Below, piece after piece: positions 1 to 8,759 of a DNA stretch of 64,000 nt. The DNA is taken from contig NZ_CP009687.1 of assembly GCF_001042715.1 (NCBI RefSeq), positions 1,293,418-1,357,417 of the forward strand, written 5' to 3'. The DNA comes from Clostridium aceticum (lineage in GTDB: Bacteria > Bacillota > Clostridia > Peptostreptococcales > Natronincolaceae). Under the pieces are notes generated by a model. That model searched no databases. It saw only the letters and a program-made list of their open reading frames with translations, and was not told where the DNA came from. Made by a program: the position numbers and the translations under genes. How positions within the stretch are numbered: the stretch's first letter is position 1; every line of letters begins with the position of its first letter.

Positions 1-761
1 ACTTTGTAAGCACGGGTATCCTTTCCTGTGATCCACGAAAATCCAAAACTTTCTTTTTCATTAAGCCATCCTACAAATTCACCTTTTTTAAAAACAGCAA
101 GATTTGAGGGTCTTTGAGCTGCTTCGTTTTTCTCCAACTGTAGTTTGGGATCGACTGTAATGATACGTGGTGCTGTAGCTTGTATTCCAGGGACAGCCAG
201 CATCGCTGTAAAATCTTGGATTGAAACAGGGAAGATGACACCTGTGTCCTTGGAGAGAACAATTGAATTATAGATTTGTTCACTGGAGGGTATTGGGTGA
301 TTAACGTCAAAGGTATTGATTGTGTCCTCAGCTTTGCCTGATGCGATGACAAGATAGGTAGTATCTCGTATAGCTGGTGTGCGGTTGAAGAACTCTATTA
401 AATCCACCATAATATGCTTTGCTGCTTCTTCACCAACAACAATGACTTTTAAATAACCCCAAAATAAATACTTAGAAGTTCTATCTCTAAGTTTTGATAA
501 AGCACCAAATATTGTGTTATCTGTAATTGAATAGATAACACCGTTTTGTGTCGAAGAACCTTGGGAGGCTTCTTCATTGCTGTCTTGTTTTGTTATAGGA
601 ATATATTGAATTGTTACTGTAATTTCATTGGAATCTTTATTATAATCAATCCCCAAAGTGGCGAGCTGTATCATATTTTCATATTCTATATAATCCCAGC
701 AACCTTGTAAGATGAGTAGAAAGAATATAAGCAGTGCTAAAAAAGTATGTTTTTTCTTCAT
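1..761 (-). CDS. gerC: Ger(x)C family spore germination lipoprotein, partial (C-terminus beyond window)
   Basis: This is the last gene of a leftward ger operon and is cut by the window edge. Reading the minus strand from the ATG at 759-761 gives an open frame of about 253 codons with no stop. The N-terminus is a lipoprotein signal: a basic start, a hydrophobic stretch, then LILQGC with the lipidated Cys at residue 21. The following region (CWDYIEYE..., LGIDYN) is typical of the GerAC/GerKC C subunit of germinant receptors, anchored outside the inner spore membrane. A GAAAGGG ribosome site precedes the start. It lies 58 bp after gerB, in the usual A-B-C order. Family assignment is firm; the germinant is unknown. 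Confidence 0.88.
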   Translation of the reverse strand, partial: MKKKHTFLALLIFFLLILQGCWDYIEYENMIQLATLGIDYNKDSNEITVTIQYIPITKQDSNEEASQGSSTQNGVIYSITDNTIFGALSKLRDRTSKYLFWGYLKVIVVGEEAAKHIMVDLIEFFNRTPAIRDTTYLVIASGKAEDTINTFDVNHPIPSSEQIYNSIVLSKDTGVIFPVSIQDFTAMLAVPGIQATAPRIITVDPKLQLEKNEAAQRPSNLAVFKKGEFVGWLNEKESFGFSWITGKDTRAYK

Positions 762-819
762 AATTAAACCCTTTCAGTTCTTTTGTTTTTTTATAATCCA
801 TAGGAAATTCTATACTTGA

Positions 820-1920
820 TCATCCTTTGAATTTTTCAATGGAAGACCTTGTCCTAAATATGCTAATAGAAGTAAGAAGCAGGACAAACACAGAAAAGGG
901 TAAAATGATATAGTTTGCCAACAGGACTGCAAGGAAATAGGCCTTATTATAGGAACTTAACCATACTGCAGGGATAAATGTCATGATGGCTGTTATGAAC
1001 AACAATAACAGGGGTTTTTTGTTGTAAATTTTTTTTGCAGATGTCCATGCACAGTATATACACATTGTGATTTTACCAATAGCAATAATTTGATAGCTTG
1101 CGAAAATAAATATTTCTAATCCCTGCAAAAAATTTCCCATTTTTATAATTCTAGCTGCATTCACTCCTCCAAATGCTACACCTTTTGCAAGTTCAGGGCT
1201 CATCACTCCTATGATTACGAATATTGCTGAAGAAATAACAACAGCACTTAGGGCTATTCCCTGTACAACCCACATGTAGTGTTTTGCAGGACTAGGTATA
1301 AAGCGTACTAAAATCATTAAAATCAGTAAACATTCAGATGCGGCTCCTATCATAAATAGGGTTCCTTTCAAGAACCCAGTGAAGGGCATATTAAATACAG
1401 GAATAATATATTCGATTTTAAAAAAATTTGGAAATGCAAAGATAAAGGCAGCAAAATAATTAACAACACCTAATACAGCTAGTATTTCAGTCAATCTTGC
1501 AAAGGATTGAATTTCACCATATGAAAACATTGCCCCAAGTAATACTAATAACATCATGGTAACCCAAACAGGGGTATACTGTAAGAAAAACACATTAAGC
1601 ATTTGTGTAAACATATTTAGCTGTGCAACTGCTACTGCAATATTTACTAAAATAAATGCTATACTCACAGTCTTGGCTAAAAACTTTCCCAATCCTCTTT
1701 CTAAAATATCGAAAATCGTACTTTGGGGATAGCGGTTACTAAGATATAAAATCCACATTGCAAAAGGGATGATTAATAAAGCCCCCAATAAACCTGCTAC
1801 CCAGGCAGATCTATCTACATAATCATCAATCCATGTATGGCTGTATACGATATTGCCTATAACCCCAATAAAACATAAAAAAATAACTTGCTCTCTTGTA
1901 AGTTTGATATTCTCTGGCAT
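820..1920 (-). CDS. gerB: GerAB/GerKB-type spore germination permease
   Basis: 366 aa, almost entirely hydrophobic, with about ten membrane helices, matching the APC-superfamily B subunit of germinant receptors in length. The N-terminus (KLTREQVIFL...IGNIVYSHTWIDDYVDRSAWVAG) has the family's pattern. In established models the B subunit binds the germinant in the inner spore membrane. It starts 6 bp after the gerA stop, with a GGGAGAA ribosome site lying in the end of gerA, so the two are probably translationally linked. The specific amino acid or nucleoside recognised cannot be inferred. Confidence 0.9.
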   Translation of the reverse strand: MPENIKLTREQVIFLCFIGVIGNIVYSHTWIDDYVDRSAWVAGLLGALLIIPFAMWILYLSNRYPQSTIFDILERGLGKFLAKTVSIAFILVNIAVAVAQLNMFTQMLNVFFLQYTPVWVTMMLLVLLGAMFSYGEIQSFARLTEILAVLGVVNYFAAFIFAFPNFFKIEYIIPVFNMPFTGFLKGTLFMIGAASECLLILMILVRFIPSPAKHYMWVVQGIALSAVVISSAIFVIIGVMSPELAKGVAFGGVNAARIIKMGNFLQGLEIFIFASYQIIAIGKITMCIYCAWTSAKKIYNKKPLLLLFITAIMTFIPAVWLSSYNKAYFLAVLLANYIILPFSVFVLLLTSISIFRTRSSIEKFKG

Positions 1921-1926
1921 AAATGA

Positions 1927-3519
1927 TCATTCTCCCTCATGCTTCTTATTATTTATTCTGGTGGGGTTATAAGGAGCCAACATGTTTAAGCGTTTTTTTA
2001 GAACCCTTATAGGGGCACGTATAAAAGTATCCTTCATGCCTTCAAGGTCAAAGGGTACTAAAGGATATAAATAAGGGACACCAAAGGATTCTAGAGATAC
2101 TGCGTGCCAAAGGATAATGGCAATACCACTAATTAATCCAAACATGCCAAATAATCCCGCCAGTAGAATGAGAAAAAGATTGATCAGCCTTGAGGGTATT
2201 ACCATAACTGTGGTGGCAATGGCATAGGCTGATATGGCTGAAATAGCCACTACGATAATAACCGAGGAACTTACATAACCAGCAGTCACAGCAGCATCTC
2301 CTATCACCAAAGCTGCCAACACCCCTATGAAAAAACCCACTGCCCCTGACATACGTATAGATGCCTCACGGATGACGGTAATGGCAAATGACAGGATCAG
2401 CAGCTCTACAACAGAAGGTAAGGGGACACCTTCCCTTCCTGCCGCTATATTTATGGCAAGGGGAGGAGGTACGATGGCATGATTATAGGCTACGAATGAC
2501 AGATATAAAGGTGAAACAATTATAGATAATAAAAAAGCTATATACCGGGTACTTCTTAAATAAGAAGAAACAATACTTCCTTCAGTATAATCATCCATTG
2601 TTTTAAAATTATCCCAAAACAATCCTGGTCCTATAAGGACAAAAGGGGTATTATTACATAGAATAGCAAAGTACCCGTCTGACAGGGATTTTGCTACCAT
2701 ATCAGGACGTTGGGTTTGTCTCCATTTAGGAAAGATAGATAAGGGTTTATCTTCTATCAATTCTGCTAAAGCCCCTAAATCATTGATCATATCTATCTCT
2801 ATACTTTTTAAACGCTGTCTAGCTTCCTCAACAATTGTTGTATTAGCAATATCTTTCATCCATAGCAACTTTACTTCTGTACGAGAGAGGGTACCTATCG
2901 TAAAGCTTTCAAAACATAGATCAGGAGTTGGAAGTCTTTTAATAACCATACTGATATTGGTTTGTAGATCTTCTATAAAGGACTCCTTTGCTCCAAATAC
3001 CACTACTTCATTATCAGGTTTTTCTATAGGACGTTGTTCTATTTTACGGCTTCCTATAATAAAAGCAGTAGCTATCCCATCAACGAAAAGCACCGTTGAT
3101 CCGATGAAAAGATTATCTACAATCTGTTTCATTTCAGTGGTTCTTTCTATATCTGATGTATAGATAAACTTTGATTGTATTTGTGTAAGGATATCATCGA
3201 AGTCCGTATTTAAACCAAATTCTCCCCGAAGAAGAGGTTCTATGACTTGTCTGCTCACTAATTGGTTGTCGGTGATGCTGGCTATGTAAACCACGCCTAT
3301 TTGTACTTTGCCATTTAAAACCGCATACTTTCCTTCAATAAGACCTATATCCTTTCCAATAAGACTATTTAAAAATTCGAAATTTTTATCAATATTTGGA
3401 AAGATACTCATTTCAAGGAGTTGAGAAGGCAGTGTTGTTGAATATTTACTTTTATTATTAGTGTTTGTGCTTTGATTCTCCATGGCTGTTACTTTTTTCG
3501 GTTTTTTAGGCATTCTCAT
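1927..3519 (-). CDS. gerA: GerA-family spore germination protein (A subunit)
   Basis: 530 aa from the ATG at 3519, chosen because GGAGAG lies 5 nt upstream; an in-frame ATG at 3543 has no ribosome site. The soluble N-terminal half (FEFLNSLIGKDIGLIEGKY, VLFVDGIATAFI) is followed from about residue 320 by several membrane helices containing the family signature region GREGVPLPSVVELLILS and REASIRM. This is the GerAA/GerKA subunit of a nutrient germinant receptor. It is first in a gerA-gerB-gerC operon, presumably transcribed late in sporulation in the forespore; no sigma-G promoter could be assigned with confidence. Confidence 0.92.
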   Translation of the reverse strand: MRMPKKPKKVTAMENQSTNTNNKSKYSTTLPSQLLEMSIFPNIDKNFEFLNSLIGKDIGLIEGKYAVLNGKVQIGVVYIASITDNQLVSRQVIEPLLRGEFGLNTDFDDILTQIQSKFIYTSDIERTTEMKQIVDNLFIGSTVLFVDGIATAFIIGSRKIEQRPIEKPDNEVVVFGAKESFIEDLQTNISMVIKRLPTPDLCFESFTIGTLSRTEVKLLWMKDIANTTIVEEARQRLKSIEIDMINDLGALAELIEDKPLSIFPKWRQTQRPDMVAKSLSDGYFAILCNNTPFVLIGPGLFWDNFKTMDDYTEGSIVSSYLRSTRYIAFLLSIIVSPLYLSFVAYNHAIVPPPLAINIAAGREGVPLPSVVELLILSFAITVIREASIRMSGAVGFFIGVLAALVIGDAAVTAGYVSSSVIIVVAISAISAYAIATTVMVIPSRLINLFLILLAGLFGMFGLISGIAIILWHAVSLESFGVPYLYPLVPFDLEGMKDTFIRAPIRVLKKRLNMLAPYNPTRINNKKHEGE

Positions 3520-3778
3520 CTTTACTCTCCAAATAAATGACATAATATGCTTTCATAATAGTATTAGAGTTGCTTTGAATTTTTATACAGAAACACACGA
3601 ATCCATTGTATTTAGCGCCTTGTTAGACTGCTGCATACTATGTGCTGTATAGCAAAATTCTTTGATAGAAAATTGCATCAAAGTTTTAGGACAATAAAGA
3701 TAAATACTATATTTTGGCTTTCAGTATACTGATAAAATGTTTGTATAGGAAAAAGATCAAGCAAGATACCCTCAAAGT

Positions 3779-3834
3779 AAAATGAACTACAATTTAGGGA
3801 GAGTAAAAGCTTCTCCTGAATTGTAGTTCATTTA
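3779..3834. terminator. Long perfect-looking hairpin in the ger / TRAP divergent region
   Basis: AAATGAACTACAATTTAGG and its near-complement CCTGAATTGTAGTTCATTT flank a short loop, followed by TTATTATTTTT on the plus strand. It looks like an intrinsic terminator for plus-strand transcription. No gene lies upstream of it on the plus strand within 3.5 kb, because the ger operon runs the other way, so it is an orphan terminator or the end of a small RNA. The flanks 3520-3778 hold no convincing ORF. Confidence 0.55.
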
Positions 3835-3908
3835 TTATTTTTATAGAAAGTAATGTATAATAGATATTGATATGATACTTCAACTTTGAAGAAATTTTGT
3901 TATTATTA

Positions 3909-3937
3909 TTGACAAGATTCAAAAAACATGATAATTT
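3909..3937 (+). promoter_or_regulatory. Probable sigma-A promoter of the T-box/TRAP operon
   Basis: TTGACA (3909-3914) and TAATTT (3932-3937) are separated by exactly 17 bp, about 100 nt upstream of the start of the T-box fold. A 20-bp direct repeat (unit TAAGTATTAATAAATTAAAA) follows immediately at about 3937-3977. No other promoter of this quality is visible before the leader. Confidence 0.5.
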
Positions 3938-4029
3938 AAGTATTAATAAATTAAAATAAGTATTAATAAATTAAAATCGAATTTAGTTTATTGATACTTA
4001 AATTACATAAAATTAAATAATCTAAAAAC

Positions 4030-4249
4030 AGTGATAGGGATAAGTAAACAAATACAGATGTCTTAAAGAGAGTGGGGAAAGGTGAAAACCCATAGACTAT
4101 GGTTGTTGAATACACCCTGGAGTTGCAGGCTGAAATCTAAGGAGACTAAGCCCAGCCGGTTAAATGCCGTTATATAAATGAGATATAAATTTGGATGGTA
4201 CCGCGAACAGATTATTCGCTCCAGTGGGGGAGAATAGTTTGTTTTTTTT
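4030..4249 (+). promoter_or_regulatory. T-box leader (tRNA-sensing attenuator), apparent Tyr (UAC) specifier
   Basis: The T-box core TGGTACCGCG lies at 4196-4205, followed by a terminator stem (CGCTCC / GGGGAG) and a T-run to 4249. Upstream, the Stem I hallmarks are readable: AGTGATAGGGATAAGTAA on the 5' side, AGAGAG, the GGTGAAAACCC distal region, and GAATACACCCTGGAG on the 3' side, where AGGG pairs with CCCT at the base. The specifier position reads UAC followed by A, suggesting uncharged tRNA-Tyr. T-boxes normally antiterminate when their cognate tRNA is uncharged, so the downstream transporter should rise on tyrosine starvation. The T-box call is firm; the specifier is read by eye. Confidence 0.9.
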
Positions 4250-4343
4250 ATATTTGGGAGACATCTAAAAGGGGGGATGATGTAAATATCTATTAAAGAA
4301 AGTATAATTCATAACTTATAAACAAAGAAAGGATGGATTCTTC

Positions 4344-6305
4344 TTGAGCCAACAAGCGAATAAAGACTTCAATGAGATAGAAAAAGATGCTCAGGAGCTA
4401 TTAGAGGAAAAAGATGCGGATATGCGCATTAGAAATTACGATGGTTTTTTAAGTATAGGTGTAGTGATCCTTTTAGTAGGATGGACAGCTTTCCAGCTAT
4501 ATTTTAATACTTTAGGGGTGATGGATGCCATTACCTTAAGAGCTTATCATGCGATGTTCTTATTACTATTTACTTTTTTATTTTATCCAGCTTATAGTGC
4601 AGAGAAAAGGATAAGAAATTTTCCACCTGTTCAAGATGTTTTGTTAATACTTTTAACTGTATTTGTTTTTGGCTATTTGATTTTAAACTATCCGAGGGTA
4701 GCTATGTCAGGTGGTTTTTTAAATGAGACTGATTTAATTATAGCAGGGATAGGTATGATCGTAGTACTAGAGGCAGGAAGAAGAACAAGTAAAAATTTAG
4801 CTGTTTTAGCAGTAATTTTTTTATTGTTTAATTGGTTTGGAAAATTTGTCTCAGGTCCCTTAGGACATTCTGGATTTACCTTAAGAAGAGTGTTGAGCCA
4901 TATGTTTTGGGGAAGTCAAGGAATCTTTGGTGTAGGGATAGGTGTTAGTGCTACCTATATATTTACCTTTGTTATTTTTGGAAGTTTTTTAAAGTATAGC
5001 GGTTTTAGCCAGTTTATTAATGATATTGCACTAACTTTGGTAGGACGTTCTCCGGGAGGTCCAGCAAAGGTTGCGGTACTTGCAAGTGCTCTTTTGGGAA
5101 TGATGAATGGCAGTGCTATTGCTAATGTGGCCACCACTGGTACTATTACAATACCCCTAATGAAAAGAACAGGATACAAAGCTGAGTTTGCAGCAGCAGT
5201 AGAGGCAGTAGCATCTACTGGAGGACAATTTGCCCCACCGATTATGGGTGCTGTAGGATTTGTCATGGCGGAATTTTTAGGAATAAATTATACGCAAGTG
5301 ATGCTTGCTGCCTTTTTACCAGCTTTTTTATATTACTTAGGTATTCTAGTTTCTGTTCACTTTGAAGCAAAAAAACTAGGACTGAAAGGTCTTTCAAAAG
5401 AAAATATACCAATTGCTTTAGATGTGATAAAAGAAAGAGGTCATTTAATTATCCCTCTGGTGATTTTAATGGGAATGATGATGTTGGGATATACACCACT
5501 GTTTGCAGCAGTTGCTGCTATCTTCTCTACATTAATATCATCTTCCTTTAGAAAAGAAACTAGAATGGATTTAAAGACCATTATAGTAGCCACAGCAGAA
5601 GGAGCCAGAGGTGCTATTGGAGTAGGTGTATCATGTGTATTGATTGGTCTTATTATTGGAACGGTTTCTTTAACTAGCTTGGGACTAAACTTTGGTTATG
5701 TGGTTTTAGAAGTTGTAGGGGAAGGACAACTTTTCTTAGGTGGATTTATGGTAATGATTATGAGCATAATTTTAGGCATGGGGGTTCCAGGCGTAGCCGC
5801 ATATGTTATTGTGGCAGCAGTAGCAGTACCTGTACTGATCAATGTAGGTGCGACACCAATGGCTGCACATATGTTTTGTCTAATCTATGCTTGTTTATCT
5901 AACATTACGCCACCAGTGGCTATGAGTTCTTATGTAGCAGCAGGTATAGCAAAATCTAACCAAACAAAGACATCATTGATTGCTATCAAGTTAGGTATTA
6001 CGGGATTTATTCTTCCTTTCTTTTTCTTAAATAATCCTCTTTTATTGTTTGGCAGTGTTGAGAATGTATCTTTGTTATTGACGATTAGAACATTAATTAC
6101 TGCTTCTATTGGGGTGATTTGTTTAGCAGCAGGTACAGAAGGAGTGTTGATTAAAGAATGTTCTAGGATTACTAGAGTCTTACTTATTATTGTTGGGCTT
6201 TTAGCGATTGATCCAAAGTTACAGACAGATATTTTAGGAATGATACTATTAATAACCATCACTGTTATACAAATGAGAAGTAAAGAGCATGCTTTAACAG
6301 TTTAA
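4344..6305 (+). CDS. TRAP transporter fused permease (4TM/12TM, DctQM-type) of the TAXI class
   Basis: 653 aa with a charged cytoplasmic N-terminus, a four-helix Q-like part, then the large M-like domain carrying conserved GMMNGSAIANVATTGTITIP and GMGVPGVAAYVI segments. Such fused permeases work with TAXI-type periplasmic receptors, here encoded next (6615). Start is TTG at 4344 behind GAAAGGATGG; the nearby ATG at 4333 hits a stop at once. TRAP systems are secondary, ion-gradient-driven importers. The T-box directly upstream implies the substrate is an amino acid or relative, most likely tyrosine or aromatic if the specifier reading is right. Substrate is inference. Confidence 0.9.
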   Translation: MSQQANKDFNEIEKDAQELLEEKDADMRIRNYDGFLSIGVVILLVGWTAFQLYFNTLGVMDAITLRAYHAMFLLLFTFLFYPAYSAEKRIRNFPPVQDVLLILLTVFVFGYLILNYPRVAMSGGFLNETDLIIAGIGMIVVLEAGRRTSKNLAVLAVIFLLFNWFGKFVSGPLGHSGFTLRRVLSHMFWGSQGIFGVGIGVSATYIFTFVIFGSFLKYSGFSQFINDIALTLVGRSPGGPAKVAVLASALLGMMNGSAIANVATTGTITIPLMKRTGYKAEFAAAVEAVASTGGQFAPPIMGAVGFVMAEFLGINYTQVMLAAFLPAFLYYLGILVSVHFEAKKLGLKGLSKENIPIALDVIKERGHLIIPLVILMGMMMLGYTPLFAAVAAIFSTLISSSFRKETRMDLKTIIVATAEGARGAIGVGVSCVLIGLIIGTVSLTSLGLNFGYVVLEVVGEGQLFLGGFMVMIMSIILGMGVPGVAAYVIVAAVAVPVLINVGATPMAAHMFCLIYACLSNITPPVAMSSYVAAGIAKSNQTKTSLIAIKLGITGFILPFFFLNNPLLLFGSVENVSLLLTIRTLITASIGVICLAAGTEGVLIKECSRITRVLLIIVGLLAIDPKLQTDILGMILLITITVIQMRSKEHALTV

Positions 6306-6317
6306 TATAGTAAAAAC

Positions 6318-6415
6318 TAAACTTTAATATAGATGTTCTACGATTTCCTTTAGAACTAAGAGCTACATAAGGTAGCTGTTACCTACTAAAGTTTAAAAGA
6401 GCATGTCTATATAGA
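6318..6415 (+). ncRNA. Possible structured RNA / dispersed repeat, copy 1 of 2
   Basis: An element with an outer stem ATATAGA (6327-6333) / TCTATAT (6406-6412), an inner hairpin AGCTAC / GTAGCT, and the strings TCTACGATTTCC and CTACTAAAGTTTA. It matches the element at 7911-7996 in layout and conserved strings, while the outer stem shows a compensating base-pair change (G-C here, C-G there). That is suggestive of RNA structure rather than mere DNA repetition. It matches no riboswitch class I can recall. Confidence 0.4.
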
Positions 6416-6578
6416 GTACATTAGCGTTAACTTAAGCCATGATTTGTCATCCTGAAGGAGCAAAGGGAAGTCGAAGGATCTTAAAATTCTTCGTTATTCT
6501 AAGATCCTTCGCTATGCTCAGGATGACAAACCCAGAGGGGTTTTAGTAATAATTGGATTAAGTTAACGCCTATGATAT
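6416..6578. repeat. Palindromic MITE-like intergenic repeat, copy 1
   Basis: Starts CATTAGCGTTAACTTAAGCCATGATTTGTCATCCTGA and ends CAGGATGACAAAC...GGATTAAGTTAACGCCTATGATAT, so the termini form a long imperfect inverted repeat. The centre contains the hairpin GAAGGATCTTA / TAAGATCCTTC. The same ends occur at 21998-22107. No ORF inside. It is probably a non-autonomous miniature element or REP-like unit; it adds a strong stem between the permease and receptor genes. Confidence 0.75.
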
Positions 6579-6614
6579 AGAATATAAATTAAATGAAATA
6601 GGGGGAAATGTTAA

Positions 6615-7607
6615 ATGAAGAAAGTATTATTATTAATCTTAGCATCTTTAATGATTTTATCAGGATGTACTACAAAAACAAATGAAAATATGGCTGAAAA
6701 TGAGGCTGGTGAAAAAGAAACAGTAACAATTAATATTCCAACTGCAGCAACTACGGGAGCACTTTATCCATTAGGCTCATCTATAGCGAACTTATGGAGC
6801 AATGATTTAGACTATGTAAGAGCTAACGCACAAGCTTCTAACGGGGGTATCGATAACTTAAACCTATTACAAAGTGGGGAAGCTCAAGTAAGTATGGCTG
6901 TTACTAGTGTGATGTATCAGTCTTATAAAGGAGAAGCTACTTTTGAAGGAAGACCCAATGAAAAACTAAGAGTAATTTCTGGACTATATTACAATCCAAA
7001 TCAAGTGGTTGTAAGAGAAGAATCAAATATTAATAGTTTGAAGGATATAGCAGGGAAAAACTTTGCTTCCGGTGCTCCAGGAAGTACTACAGAAGTAGAA
7101 ACAAATCTTCATTTAACAGAAGCAGGTGTTAATTATCCTGATGGATTAAAAGTGCAATTTATTGGTTTTACTGAAGCCATTGATCTTATGAGAAATAGAC
7201 AATTAGATGGTGCTTGGATCATGGCTGGACTACCTACTGCTGCTGTGACAGAAATTACTACTACAGCAGGTGGTAAGCTGGTTTCAATTGAAGAGGATGT
7301 AATTACTAAATTACAAGCAAAGTATCCTTGGTATGCTAAATACGTTATTCCAGCAGGAACTTATGATGGACAAGAAGAAGACATAACAACTACTGCAATA
7401 AAGATGGCAATGTTTACAACTGCAGACCTTTCAGAGGATGTAGTATATGACTTAACAAAATCCTTCTGGGAAAACATAGATACTTTAAAACAATCCAATA
7501 ATGCATTGAAAGACTTAACTATCGAAGATGCAGTTACAGATTTAGCAGGACTTCCGCTGCATGATGGTGCAATTAGGTACTACAAAGAAGTAGGAATCCT
7601 AGAATAA
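6615..7607 (+). CDS. TAXI-family TRAP transporter solute-binding lipoprotein
   Basis: 330 aa. The signal peptide ends in LMILSGC, with the lipidated Cys at residue 18 followed by a low-complexity Thr/Asn/Glu linker. The mature part begins TVTINIPTAATTGALYPLGSSIANLW and contains NGGIDNLNLLQSGEAQVSMAVTSV, both typical of TAXI receptors. It would bind the substrate outside the cell and deliver it to the permease at 4344. GGGGG precedes the ATG. A 310-bp spacer with two repeat elements separates it from the permease, so relative expression may differ. Substrate is not readable from sequence. Confidence 0.92.
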   Translation: MKKVLLLILASLMILSGCTTKTNENMAENEAGEKETVTINIPTAATTGALYPLGSSIANLWSNDLDYVRANAQASNGGIDNLNLLQSGEAQVSMAVTSVMYQSYKGEATFEGRPNEKLRVISGLYYNPNQVVVREESNINSLKDIAGKNFASGAPGSTTEVETNLHLTEAGVNYPDGLKVQFIGFTEAIDLMRNRQLDGAWIMAGLPTAAVTEITTTAGGKLVSIEEDVITKLQAKYPWYAKYVIPAGTYDGQEEDITTTAIKMAMFTTADLSEDVVYDLTKSFWENIDTLKQSNNALKDLTIEDAVTDLAGLPLHDGAIRYYKEVGILE

Positions 7608-7727
7608 GAAGTAAGTGTTTAAGATTCAATATAAGATGACTATAGGTAATAAAAAAACATGCTTAAAAAGGTTGAGTACATGCCAAAAGGCAAGGGAAGA
7701 AAAGCAGAGAGACTTATAGGCCTATAA

Positions 7728-7762
7728 TCCTTGATATTTCCTTGATATTTCCTTGATATTTA
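7728..7762 (+). repeat. Short tandem repeat, three units of about 11 bp
   Basis: TCCTTGATATT occurs three times head to tail, just after the GGCCTATAA string at about 7719. Too short and spacer-less for CRISPR. Its reverse TTTAAGGAAAG follows immediately, so the last unit can fold on it. Confidence 0.7.
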
Positions 7763-7825
7763 AGGAAAGAAAGTAAAAAGTATTGAAGCATTGATATACT
7801 ATATAGAGTGTATGTTATATATAAT

Positions 7826-7858
7826 AAAAGAAAGTGTAGATTATACACTTTCTTTTGT
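7826..7858 (+). terminator. Intrinsic terminator downstream of the TAXI receptor gene
   Basis: AAAAGAAAGTGTA and TACACTTTCTTTT form a 13-bp stem with a four-base loop ending in a T-rich tail. It lies about 220 bp after the receptor stop, on the plus strand, and is symmetric enough to work in both directions. Confidence 0.75.
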
Positions 7859-7908
7859 TGTGTAAGAAGGTAGCAAAGCAGTTTTTGAGAATCTTAGTCT
7901 AGGGAGTA

Positions 7909-8000
7909 AAGCTTTAATATACAGGGTCTACGGTTTCCCCAAAAAACCTGGGCTGCAAATGTAGTTCTTAGCCTACTAAAATTTACGGTGTATATCTATG
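7909..8000 (+). ncRNA. Possible structured RNA / dispersed repeat, copy 2 of 2
   Basis: Partner of the element at 6318. Outer stem ATATACA (7917-7923) pairs TGTATAT (7989-7995); inner hairpin GGGCTGC / GTAGTTC; conserved TCTACGGTTTCC and CTACTAAAATTTA. It lies about 170 bp upstream of trmL but no antiterminator or expression platform is obvious, so a regulatory role is unproven. The rest of 8001-8166 shows only an AT-rich promoter-like stretch. Confidence 0.4.
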
Positions 8001-8166
8001 AATGTATTTCAGACCAACAATTCACGGAAAATAATAGTGATAAAAGAAATTAATTTTTGATATAATTCAAATGATAGGATAAAAATATACAGCAGTAGAT
8101 GGACTTTAGAAATTAAAACATAAAAACATCAAGATGAATCTATTAAAGTTAACGGGAGGAAGAAAA

Positions 8167-8637
8167 ATGACATTACATATTGTATTATTAGAACCAGAAA
8201 TTCCACAGAACACAGGAAATATTGCAAGGACTTGTGTAATCACAAACTCTGTATTACATGTAATTGGTCCCATTGGATTTTCATTAGATGAAAAAGCTGT
8301 AAAAAGGGCAGGACTAGATTATTGGGACCTATTGGATTTTAGATACTATAACAATTATGAAGAGTTTGTTGAAAAAAACCCTGGTGCTAGAATCTATTAT
8401 GCTACCACAAAGGCTGAAAAAAGACACAGCGACATAGCCTATGAAGAAGAGGCATATGTGATGTTTGGTAAGGAAACTGCTGGGATTCCGAAAACAATCC
8501 TTGCAGCAAATAAAGAAACCTGCATAAGAATTCCTATGCTAAATATAGAAAAAGCTCGTTCATTAAATCTATCCAATTCAGTTGCTATTGCTATTTATGA
8601 AGTTTTAAGGCAATGGGATTATCCAGGGATGAGATAG
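8167..8637 (+). CDS. trmL: tRNA (cytidine/uridine-34 2'-O)-methyltransferase, SPOUT family
   Basis: 156 aa starting at the ATG 8167, chosen over 8134 because GGGAGG sits 8 nt before it and because the family starts this way (LHIVLLEPEIPQNTGNIARTC). Conserved SPOUT elements are visible: YYATTKAEK, VMFGKETAGIP and the C-terminal knot IRIPMLNIEKARSLNLSNSVAIAIYE. It methylates the ribose at the wobble position of certain tRNA-Leu species using SAM. Length equals that of the family. It appears to be a single-gene unit, separated from degV by 120 bp. Confidence 0.94.
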   Translation: MTLHIVLLEPEIPQNTGNIARTCVITNSVLHVIGPIGFSLDEKAVKRAGLDYWDLLDFRYYNNYEEFVEKNPGARIYYATTKAEKRHSDIAYEEEAYVMFGKETAGIPKTILAANKETCIRIPMLNIEKARSLNLSNSVAIAIYEVLRQWDYPGMR

Positions 8638-8759
8638 AAAAATTAGATTAAAAATTATCCCATAAAATAGAAGGTAATATCCTGTTTTTATGGAATAAAT
8701 TAAGTAAACCATAATGTATGGTTAAGGTAAATTATCAAATCGTCAAAGGGAGGTTTAAG

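Noticed and set aside
2783-3163. 126-codon plus-strand ORF within gerA
   Set aside because: Antisense to a strongly conserved gene, with no ribosome site and a composition mirroring the gerA codons.
7728-7762. Triple TCCTTGATATT repeat as a CRISPR array
   Set aside because: Units are about 11 bp, directly adjacent with no spacers, and no cas gene is present.
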